Source: a virus. From it: 51,779 nucleotides of DNA. The DNA lies in IMG/VR virus record IMGVR_UViG_3300025860_001335, positions 1 through 51,779 of that record; one strand, given 5' to 3'. Every line of letters starts with the position of its first letter. Position 1 is the stretch's first letter. Position numbers and translations under genes: made by a program. This document shows, in pieces, positions 22,379-30,091 of this stretch. The notes below the pieces were generated by a model. It ran no database searches. It was not told the DNA's origin and saw nothing but the letters and a program-made list of their open reading frames with translations.

Positions 22379-23612
22379 AGTTGAATTTTATGTTTAATTT
22401 ATAATCTTTAAATATATTTAATATCTCCACCATTTTTACCCTTTCACTTCTATCTAAATCAAACAAAAAAGAATCGTAAGTATATAGTATTAATTTTGTA
22501 TTAGCACCGTTTAATGTTTTAAATATTTCCCACAATATACGAATGTTATATGACGTCTCCAAGTTTTGAAGCAAATAATTTAACAACTTTTGAGGCTTCA
22601 TATTATCTAATTCATCTCTTTTGAATATTTTTTTAGAGATAGGGCATTCAATGTAGCCTTGATATTGAAAAGTATCCCACAAATCATCCGTATATGCCGT
22701 TACTTTTCTAAAGAATTCCAGATCTTTATACTTATCAAATACTCCTCCGTATAGTTGTTTAAATGTTAACTCCTTAGCTTTTTGGTAATCCACCCCATAC
22801 ATTTTAGCAAAGGCAGCATGAATATCCTCATCACCAAAATCATAATCGACCAACTTAGCCAACAAAGTAGGATGATAAGCACCAATATCAAGCTCAAGCA
22901 AGCAATCATTACTTGCGATAAAACTGTCTCTACTACCGTCATCTTTGGGTATCGCCGCATAATTTACTCCTTTGAATTTATTACTTGGTCTTCCTGTAAG
23001 GGTTTTAAAGTTGAATTGTGTGTAGACATACTCTCCATCGACATCGTGAAAGTGCGATTGGAATTTTTCTCTATCAATTCGTAAACCACTTCGCTCCACG
23101 GCGTTGAATACCACTGAGGCTTTTGTGTTGTAAAATTCGTTGATTGGCTCATTTATTTTATCTTTTAAATCATTAAATAGGTTTTCACAATATTCATAAT
23201 GTTTTACTATTGGAATAATGCGGTTTAAATCTTTTTTATCACCCATCTTGCTGTAGAAGTAAGAGTGGGTTTGTGTTGTTTCACGTATATACGTATGAGA
23301 ACTAAGTGTTATGTCATAAAGAGTTTTTAAAGGAAAATAATGTAAAAATTCCTTTTTATCACGCACGTACAATGCATCATATTTTGATAATATGTGTTTT
23401 ATATTGTCAATACTAGTATCAATCGTTTCGCTATGCGAAATGGGCAACATGAATCCTTTTGTGGATACTAACGGACGAATATAAACGGCACAAACTTGGT
23501 TTTGTGTGGGGTGTACGGTGTCATTATATGGAATTATTTCTACAAATGCTTCCTTATAACTACTTTGAAAAAACCTTTTTATTTGATCCTCAGATTCTAC
23601 TAACCAAAACAT
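22353..23612 (-). CDS. Minimal family A DNA polymerase
   Basis: The palm/fingers of a Pol I-type enzyme are recognisable in only 419 residues: TLTGRPSNKFKGVNYAAIP (204-222), motif A LELDIGAYHPTLLAKL (239-254, metal Asp 242), motif B/O-helix KAKELTFKQLYGG (278-290, keeping Lys, Phe and Tyr-Gly) and motif C LYTYDSFLFDL (376-386), where the usual H-D-E reads Y-D-S around the second metal Asp 380. Residues 1-150 could be a degenerate exonuclease remnant, but no D-x-E is evident, so proofreading is doubtful. T4-like phages normally carry a family B enzyme. This is probably the phage replicase, since helicase, SSB and nuclease genes follow, though a repair role is possible. Confidence 0.8.
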   Translation of the reverse strand: MFWLVESEDQIKRFFQSSYKEAFVEIIPYNDTVHPTQNQVCAVYIRPLVSTKGFMLPISHSETIDTSIDNIKHILSKYDALYVRDKKEFLHYFPLKTLYDITLSSHTYIRETTQTHSYFYSKMGDKKDLNRIIPIVKHYEYCENLFNDLKDKINEPINEFYNTKASVVFNAVERSGLRIDREKFQSHFHDVDGEYVYTQFNFKTLTGRPSNKFKGVNYAAIPKDDGSRDSFIASNDCLLELDIGAYHPTLLAKLVDYDFGDEDIHAAFAKMYGVDYQKAKELTFKQLYGGVFDKYKDLEFFRKVTAYTDDLWDTFQYQGYIECPISKKIFKRDELDNMKPQKLLNYLLQNLETSYNIRILWEIFKTLNGANTKLILYTYDSFLFDLDRSERVKMVEILNIFKDYKLNIKFNYGNTYNFK

Positions 23613-23628
23613 AACTTTATTTTAACGT

Positions 23629-23658
23629 AATATAAGAAATAATTTGGGTTTAGCCAAA
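23629..23658 (-). promoter_or_regulatory. Early-type promoter before the DNA polymerase gene
   Basis: The coding strand reads TTTG (23658-23655), 20 bases, TATATTACG. The hairpin-like AATTTGGCTAAACCCAAATT overlaps the -33 box and could act as an operator or a weak terminator for the upstream virion genes. Confidence 0.55.
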
Positions 23659-23682
23659 TTAAAATTAAAGTTTATTACCTCA

Positions 23683-24363
23683 TTATCCTATTAAAGCATT
23701 GGCAAGTGGAGTTCTATAATATTTTAACCAATTACCTCTTAAAAATTCATTTAACCCTATTACTTTATTTCTTCTTTCTGCTAATATTATAATATTTTTA
23801 TTAGTAGTAGCTACGTAATTTTCACTTCCTACTAAAGCCCATTGTAAAGTTACTAATTTGTAAGGTTGCCACAACCATTCTCCGCTTCTACTTTCAAGTT
23901 TATCAAAGGTATCTGATGATATTTCAAGCCAAATTGGTTGGTTTGTTTTAACACAGAAATATCTAGTAAAACTACCAACTTTATAGTCTTCTTCTGTTGG
24001 AGAAGGATATTCCTGTGTGGGCATATTTATTAAGGTAGATTTAGATAAATCCACTTTTTGTAAAGTAGCATATTTTACTACCATACTTTCTGAGTATCCG
24101 GGTGTGTTAATATCTTCAAATATAGTAGGTGCATCACTATAAGCTATTGAATTTTGAGGTTGCTCAACAATAGGAATTGAATTTATATCTTCTATTAATT
24201 CTAATTCTTCATTAGGTGGGTCATTTTGGGTTTTACCTGTAAAGTATTTACCTTCAAAGGTTTTGTAGTAAAATCCCGTATAAACTTCTTTATTTGATTT
24301 ATATACTAATGAGTTATCATTACTATATTGATTGGTTAATATTCTACTTTTTGGTATATACAT
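23683..24363 (-). CDS. Virion-associated hypothetical protein, about 226 aa
   Basis: I chose the ATG at 24363, two bases after the stop of the CHAP-bearing baseplate gene; an upstream start at 24402 lies inside that gene. The product is Tyr/Asn/Thr-rich (MYIPKSRILTNQYSNDNSLVYKSN; YTGFYYKTFEGKYFTGKT) with a C-terminal basic region (LAERRNKVIGLNEFLRGNWLKYYRTP). No family is recognised. It ends the tail/baseplate unit, just ahead of the replication unit, so a baseplate or tail-tip role is likely. Confidence 0.6.
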   Translation of the reverse strand: MYIPKSRILTNQYSNDNSLVYKSNKEVYTGFYYKTFEGKYFTGKTQNDPPNEELELIEDINSIPIVEQPQNSIAYSDAPTIFEDINTPGYSESMVVKYATLQKVDLSKSTLINMPTQEYPSPTEEDYKVGSFTRYFCVKTNQPIWLEISSDTFDKLESRSGEWLWQPYKLVTLQWALVGSENYVATTNKNIIILAERRNKVIGLNEFLRGNWLKYYRTPLANALIG

Positions 24364-24365
24364 AA

Positions 24366-27293
24366 TTATTCTGCGGGTGCTGTAAATATTAAATATGTCC
24401 AATTATCTCCTACTCTAGATCTATATGGGAAATCTGTATTATAATTTGATCTTGTTGATGTTGTCCACCCAACAGAGTTAATAGTCCCTACATAAACTTG
24501 CGTGTGACCATATTTTACATGGGATTCTTGTGTAGGACCATTATTACAATAGTATGCTACAACATCCCCATAACCCCAAGTACGGGTAGCTAAGTCATTT
24601 AATAGTTGTGTTTTAGTAACAACAGATTGGGTTTTAGTATATCCTAAGGCTGTTAAATTATTATAATATTCTTGGTTATTGTTAGCATTACCCCCTGCTG
24701 CTAATTGTCTTTTTTCTGGGTTGTTATCTCGTAAATATCTCATGTAATTTAAAGCTAAATTATAAGAATATCTAGCACACATCCCACTTATTTCTCCATC
24801 TCTACTAAATACATAATTGTAAGAGGCTTGCATAGCATTAAACCTTTCAACTGATTCTGGATCATCAGATGCTGGTGCCTCATTTGTTGATAAAGGTAAT
24901 GCATCGCCTTGGGCTGATGATTGTTGTGTTGTTTGTGATGATACTAATTGTTTTGGTCTTGCGGGAGCTCCTAAAGTTTCGGCTGCTACACTTTGAGTTG
25001 TTACCTCTGTAATCCAAGATGATGTGTCTATTTTATGATTTATACCCGTAATTTGTAAATCAACCCCATCATTAGTATATGTGGGTGGTAAAATGTCATC
25101 AGTCATTAAAAATTTCTGATATAATTTCATACCTGAAAGTCCATCCATTTCAAGTTGGAAGTTAAATGGTAAAAAGAAAGGAGCTTGTATTTGGTTATCT
25201 TTAGTTAATTTTCCTACTAATAAAGAAGCATGAGTTTTATTGTGGCTTACTAGAGAACCTATGTTATCATTTAAAAATTTTAAACTTGCATCCCCATAAA
25301 TTTTTAAAAATAAACTTGCACCTTCTTCATTAGTTGCATTTATATTATCATCAAAATTAGTTTTTATTGTTACTTCATCTACTTCATCTTCATTAGTTGG
25401 TGTTTTTTTAGGGTAAATGCTTTCTTTTACTTTTATAATCCTATCTGCTAACCCCATATTATAATTTGAAAACGAAGTTGCATTTTCAGATAATTGATTT
25501 CCATTACTTTGGGCCCCAATAGATATCATAGTAGCAAAATTTGAAGGAATTGAAGCATTTAAACTTACATTTCTAATAAAACTTCCCTCAACTCCAGGTT
25601 TTACACCATACACATTAAATCTAGTATATTCACTTGTTGGGGTATCTGGTGTTCTTCTTTGGGGGATATTTTCATTAAATATTAATTTTAAACCATCATC
25701 GGATAATTTGATTTTAAATTCATTTATATCTCCCAATGCTGTTATTAATCCATTATTAATACTTTTAAGATAATTAATAACATTAATATTACCTTTTTCA
25801 TCAGAGGCATCTACTAAACAAGTAGCTAAAAAATTAACATTTACCATAATGTTACCTACTCTACCTAAATAAGTTTGATATTCCCAAGCTGTTGCAGAAA
25901 CAACTTCATTAATTTTTGTTTGGGGTAGAGTTACACCTTCTCCTATGTTAGTATTTGAATAAGGAATTATACATATTCTAGGATCTGCTGAAAATTGTCC
26001 TGGTACTTTAAATATTACATTTTCATCTTTATCGAGGTTTTTAAAATCCATATCAAAAACAACTAAAGGTGTATCAGTACTATTATCATATAATAGAATT
26101 TTTGATTGTAAATAAGCTAAAAAAGCTCCATATTTTATATAAACTTGGGGTGATTGGTTTTCTTCTATATCTGCGGTTGTGCCGGGAATTGTAAGTAGTC
26201 CTTTAGAAAATGTTAAAGATGATTGGGTTTCAGGTTTTCCACTTTCATCTATACCTCTATAATCTACAAGTTCATAATCTAAAAGTTGTAATTGAGGATC
26301 TGAAACTTGAGCAGCTTGGTATATACCATATAATTCTCTATTTACTATTGTTTTATTTGCATTTGCTACTAATGGGGGTTGTTGTGTGGGGTCTGGATCT
26401 GATGTCCATAATTTTTTCCACCATCCCCTTGTATCTGTTTTAATTTCTATTAAAGAAGGGTCTGTAATATTACATTTTAGGGCTGAAATAACATCTCCTA
26501 AGGATGTTAATTGGACTTGACAATCATAACTACCATCACTATTAAACTGCCAATTAAAATTACTTATCTGACCAAAAAAAGCTTCATAGTTATAATCATA
26601 TGTTTCTCTAGCCGTTTTAATAGATTGATAAATTTCGTATTGGTTTGTTCCTTCATCGGGTGAAAGAAATTTAGACATAGGTTCTGTTAAGAAACTATCC
26701 ATAGATTTTAGATTTTGTTCATTATCTAACCATACAGAATGTCCAAATTCCATTAATAAAGTATATCCTGGTCTTAAATAGAGTATATCAATTAATTGAA
26801 ATTGAGCCTTACTGAAGCATTTTATATTAATGTTACACTTAGCTAAAGCTCCATTATTATAATATGTTACATCGGCTGTTGTAATACCAGGCATAGGAAC
26901 ATATCCTCTTTCTGATGTACCTCCCCACCCATAAGCACCATTAAAAACGCTATTACCATCATTTAAACCAAATTTTAATTTTCCTGGGTTTGACCCTTCA
27001 TCAAAATCTGCTGACATTACTCCTCCTTGAAGTATTATATTTTTTGCTAAGTAATACCCATCCCATGTATCTACAGGATATCCTAGATTTTTTAACTGTT
27101 TAGGTACTCCTTTTAGGGGGTTATAAAATTCTAAATCAACTGAACTTGCTAGCCTTAAAAATGGGGTTTTTGTATTATAATATTGAAGATCTTTAGAAGG
27201 AATATTAGTATATTTTCCTAAAGATTTTTGTCTTGTTTCTATTTGAGTTTTTACACCTTGATCAAAAGGGGTTCCTGTAAATGATTGACCCAT
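24366..27293 (-). CDS. Large baseplate protein with C-terminal CHAP-like hydrolase domain
   Basis: The first 800 or so of 975 residues are beta-rich virion sequence (for example DILYLRPGYTLLMEFGHSVWLD, FSNYNMGLADRIIKV, FLPFNFQLEMDGLSGMKLYQKF). After a Gln/Ser/Ala-rich linker (about 785-820) the C-terminus from about residue 833 resembles a CHAP/NlpC-P60 amidase: GMCARYSYNLAL with Cys 839, WGYGDVVAYYCNN, then KYGHTQVYVGTIN with His 930. Such a domain would nick peptidoglycan during tail penetration, as the gp5 lysozyme domain does in T4. It overlaps no neighbour and lies directly after the LysM/gp53-like gene. The hydrolase call rests on the Cys/His spacing and flanking motifs. Confidence 0.7.
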   Translation of the reverse strand: MGQSFTGTPFDQGVKTQIETRQKSLGKYTNIPSKDLQYYNTKTPFLRLASSVDLEFYNPLKGVPKQLKNLGYPVDTWDGYYLAKNIILQGGVMSADFDEGSNPGKLKFGLNDGNSVFNGAYGWGGTSERGYVPMPGITTADVTYYNNGALAKCNINIKCFSKAQFQLIDILYLRPGYTLLMEFGHSVWLDNEQNLKSMDSFLTEPMSKFLSPDEGTNQYEIYQSIKTARETYDYNYEAFFGQISNFNWQFNSDGSYDCQVQLTSLGDVISALKCNITDPSLIEIKTDTRGWWKKLWTSDPDPTQQPPLVANANKTIVNRELYGIYQAAQVSDPQLQLLDYELVDYRGIDESGKPETQSSLTFSKGLLTIPGTTADIEENQSPQVYIKYGAFLAYLQSKILLYDNSTDTPLVVFDMDFKNLDKDENVIFKVPGQFSADPRICIIPYSNTNIGEGVTLPQTKINEVVSATAWEYQTYLGRVGNIMVNVNFLATCLVDASDEKGNINVINYLKSINNGLITALGDINEFKIKLSDDGLKLIFNENIPQRRTPDTPTSEYTRFNVYGVKPGVEGSFIRNVSLNASIPSNFATMISIGAQSNGNQLSENATSFSNYNMGLADRIIKVKESIYPKKTPTNEDEVDEVTIKTNFDDNINATNEEGASLFLKIYGDASLKFLNDNIGSLVSHNKTHASLLVGKLTKDNQIQAPFFLPFNFQLEMDGLSGMKLYQKFLMTDDILPPTYTNDGVDLQITGINHKIDTSSWITEVTTQSVAAETLGAPARPKQLVSSQTTQQSSAQGDALPLSTNEAPASDDPESVERFNAMQASYNYVFSRDGEISGMCARYSYNLALNYMRYLRDNNPEKRQLAAGGNANNNQEYYNNLTALGYTKTQSVVTKTQLLNDLATRTWGYGDVVAYYCNNGPTQESHVKYGHTQVYVGTINSVGWTTSTRSNYNTDFPYRSRVGDNWTYLIFTAPAE

Positions 27294-27298
27294 AACTT

Positions 27299-27619
27299 TT
27301 ACCTATTTAATATATTATAACTATCTACTATTTGGACTATATTTGTTGGGATTCTTATTTGGGCACCTGGGTCTAAAAATAAGGAGCCCATATTAATCTT
27401 ATTTGGGTTTGCTATAGATATTACCCAATATAAGGTAACATCATTATAAAATTGAAATGCTAATGAATCTAATCTATCACCAAATTCTGTTTCAACCCAT
27501 ATATCATTTTCATTTGGGGGAACTTCGGGATAAGTATTATTAGTATAATATCTAGTACCAATAGTGCCTACAAATTCATTTGTATTTCTTATTTCTTTTA
27601 CGTTAGAATACCTATTCAT
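27299..27619 (-). CDS. Baseplate protein, gp53/LysM-like
   Basis: This 106-residue protein has FGDRLDSLAFQFYNDVTLYWVISIANPNKINMGSLFLDPGAQIRIPTN, a LysM-type fold signature (G-D-x-L ... Y ... W-x-I-x-x-A-N ... P-G-x-x-I-x-I-P) as in T4 gp53 and tail protein X. In baseplates this small domain joins wedge or hub parts, possibly touching peptidoglycan. Its start shares one base with the stop of the 707-aa gene. Confidence 0.75.
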   Translation of the reverse strand: MNRYSNVKEIRNTNEFVGTIGTRYYTNNTYPEVPPNENDIWVETEFGDRLDSLAFQFYNDVTLYWVISIANPNKINMGSLFLDPGAQIRIPTNIVQIVDSYNILNR

Positions 27620-29742
27620 TATGTTTGGCTTTGGTTATCTCCTCCACTACCTGCAGTTGGTTGATATGTTTCATATACATCATTGTAATTATTATTAACC
27701 CCATTACTTAATGCAATAAATTTACTATTTGGATTATTTGCATTATTTGGTTTTTCTGGTAGGAATGTATGAATTGGAGTGAATGAAAACCCGCTTACTT
27801 TAATAACATGGGGGAGTTCTTTAACACTACCATCTGATCCTCCTTCAGCATCAATAGCTATTTCCCAAGTTGAAGTATCAGGTATATCATATGTTAATGA
27901 TGTAATAAAACCAGGCTGTTCATATAAATATCCCCCTACTGTTAGTCTAACTAAATTTCCTCTCATAAACCCTGCTGCTGTGTAATCAGGAGCTAAAGTT
28001 GATGCTAAATAATTTAATTTTTTATACATGGGGATAAGTTCAGCTTTTGATTGTGCTGCAACTGTAAAACCTAATGATATAGTTCTACCAAACCCTTCAT
28101 AATTGTATAATGGTTCTCCCCTTCCAACATACTTAATACTATTCCAATTAGCTTCATAATTATCTGACATATTATCTAAAAATGCTCTAAAATGCATATA
28201 AACAGCTTCACCATCTGTGCCATCATTATTTATAGCTGCTATTCTAAACTTAACTAAATCATTAATTGGTTGGTTTGCGTCAGGCCCTGTACCATCATAC
28301 ATAGGCATAGCTGTAATTTTATCTAATGCTTGTAATTCAGTTGCTGGGATTCCATAATTCCATACATTTTTATTTCCAGTGTAATCTGCTCTGTATTCAC
28401 CACCTTCTTTTCCAGGCATACCCATATTAAGCCTTTCATCTATATTTTTAACTCTATAGTTAGGGGATAAACCTATTACAGATGATACTTTTGTATCTTC
28501 TAAATTAACTCCATCTACATCATATAGTTCTTTTCTAAAATCTGTAGGGTATAAACCCGCAGCTCCTCCTTCAATTACATTTTCTTTACCTATTAATTGT
28601 GGTTGTGAATATGTTCTTGAGTTATTTTTGTATAATACATTATTATTTACTATAAATTTTTGAGTATTATATGTTGTTACTTCTCCAGTTTCATCATCTG
28701 TAAATGAATTTATCTCATTTACTAACCCATCTACCTTATAATTAAAAGTTTGGTAAGGACCATTTATTCCTTTTAATATTGCGGGACCATTAACATCATC
28801 AAATAAAAATTCTCTATTTCTCTGGAATTTAAATTTTTCATTTGATGTTAAATATAATTGGCCGTATTTAGCTGTGGCACTATTTTGGATGGAAAGTTGG
28901 TATTGGAATTTTGATAAATCATCAGTTTGATATGATCTTCTAGTAACTCCACCTAAATAAAACTGTCCAGGGTTTGATACAGATTGAGGATTTGCTACTC
29001 CTGTTCGTTGATCTGCAAATCTAATATTTGTTTTACCTATTCCTAAAATAGCACCCGGTCCTCCACTATAAGCAAAAATATTTTGGTCTGGGCTGTTGCC
29101 TACTTCTTCAGCCCTAGTTAAGAATGTTACTAATCTATTATTTTCAGCTGTTTCATTTAATTGTTTAGTAGCTGCTTCATAGGTATTTAAACCTAATAAA
29201 CTCATCCCTGGAGGTAAATCACCCTGAAATAAACCCCCTTCTACTACACCACTCATTGGGGAAAAAGGGTCTAAACCTAATAAATTTGCATGAAATCCTA
29301 ACCCATTTCCTAAAGCTGTTGCTATAGTACCTATAGGAGTATAAACTCCTTGATTTATATTACCACCACCTTCAGCTATTAGTCCATTTTCATTTACACC
29401 CCAAACATAAGGTGTAAAACCGGCATATCCTAAACCAAATGAAGCTGGGGTTTTAACTGATGTTCTAGATAATATATTTTGTTTAGCTATAAATCCTAAA
29501 CCTGCTGATGGATTTTTAGTATCCACAAACATTTGGGCTAATCTACCTACATCATCTAACGCATTTGAAACTGCCTTTAATCCTCCCCTAACGATAAAAT
29601 CCGGTCCTGATCTTACAGGAAGGTTATCATCACCTTGAGGAATATCTTTAGTAATATAAGGTTGACGACTGTCGTCACTATTACGTCTGTCTCTCCCCCA
29701 AGGCAGATTTGTAAAATCTGTTTGGAAATTAATTAGAGGCAT
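27619..29742 (-). CDS. Baseplate / tail-tube-cap structural protein, 707 aa
   Basis: The N-terminal half is Gly/Asn/Pro-rich with few charged runs (LPWGRDRRNSDDSRQPYITKD; GLGFHANLLGLDPFSPM). The C-terminal 200 residues look like a tube-fold domain: EGFGRTISLGFTVAAQSKAEL, MYKKLNYLASTLAPDYTAAGFMRGNLVRLTVGGYLYEQPGFITSLTYDIPDTSTWEI, a pattern shared with tube-initiator proteins such as T4 gp48/gp54. That would place it at the tail tube/baseplate junction. The gp48/54 link is by pattern and position, not clear identity. Confidence 0.65.
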   Translation of the reverse strand: MPLINFQTDFTNLPWGRDRRNSDDSRQPYITKDIPQGDDNLPVRSGPDFIVRGGLKAVSNALDDVGRLAQMFVDTKNPSAGLGFIAKQNILSRTSVKTPASFGLGYAGFTPYVWGVNENGLIAEGGGNINQGVYTPIGTIATALGNGLGFHANLLGLDPFSPMSGVVEGGLFQGDLPPGMSLLGLNTYEAATKQLNETAENNRLVTFLTRAEEVGNSPDQNIFAYSGGPGAILGIGKTNIRFADQRTGVANPQSVSNPGQFYLGGVTRRSYQTDDLSKFQYQLSIQNSATAKYGQLYLTSNEKFKFQRNREFLFDDVNGPAILKGINGPYQTFNYKVDGLVNEINSFTDDETGEVTTYNTQKFIVNNNVLYKNNSRTYSQPQLIGKENVIEGGAAGLYPTDFRKELYDVDGVNLEDTKVSSVIGLSPNYRVKNIDERLNMGMPGKEGGEYRADYTGNKNVWNYGIPATELQALDKITAMPMYDGTGPDANQPINDLVKFRIAAINNDGTDGEAVYMHFRAFLDNMSDNYEANWNSIKYVGRGEPLYNYEGFGRTISLGFTVAAQSKAELIPMYKKLNYLASTLAPDYTAAGFMRGNLVRLTVGGYLYEQPGFITSLTYDIPDTSTWEIAIDAEGGSDGSVKELPHVIKVSGFSFTPIHTFLPEKPNNANNPNSKFIALSNGVNNNYNDVYETYQPTAGSGGDNQSQT

Positions 29743-29751
29743 ATTTTAAAT

Positions 29752-30051
29752 TTAGATTCCTGCTGCTCCTTCAGGTAAGTTATTTGCATATCTGTTTACT
29801 GGTTCTTGGTATGCTTGTGTTTGTTCACCTAATTGAGAAGTACTTGGATTAGTATATCCCATAGCTCCTGCACCAAAATTATCATATGCTGGATTTGTTA
29901 ATGTTGGGTCTCCAATATTTGAGTATTGATTGTGGAGTAATGAATTACCTACAATGCTAACTGCGTCTGGAGCTTGTGGGCTTGCTGGTGATACAGGAAC
30001 ACCTAAAGGTGATCCATCAGTATCAAACATTTTTTGAATTGAATTTGCCAT
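29752..30051 (-). CDS. Small virion-associated protein, 99 aa
   Basis: This low-complexity protein is rich in Asn, Gly, Pro, Ser, Gln and Tyr (QYSNIGDPTLTNPAYDNFGAG; GYTNPSTSQLGEQTQAYQEP), with no enzyme motif, and is probably partly disordered. A late-motif copy lies 28 bases upstream (30080-30088). The gene sits between the tape measure and the baseplate genes, a place often held by small tail-completion or tail-tip proteins. Confidence 0.6.
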   Translation of the reverse strand: MANSIQKMFDTDGSPLGVPVSPASPQAPDAVSIVGNSLLHNQYSNIGDPTLTNPAYDNFGAGAMGYTNPSTSQLGEQTQAYQEPVNRYANNLPEGAAGI

Positions 30052-30079
30052 AATTGTATGTGTTTAATTTGTTGTTTTG

Positions 30080-30088
30080 TTATAAATA
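30080..30088 (-). promoter_or_regulatory. Late-gene upstream motif before the 99-aa gene
   Basis: The coding strand reads TAATATTTATAACAAAA, 28 bases before the ATG at 30051. Confidence 0.5.
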
Positions 30089-30091
30089 TTA

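Noticed and set aside
23641-23660. Intrinsic terminator after the 226-aa virion gene
   Set aside because: The stem is AT-rich with seven pairs and no T run directly after it on the minus strand. It fits better as part of the polymerase promoter region.
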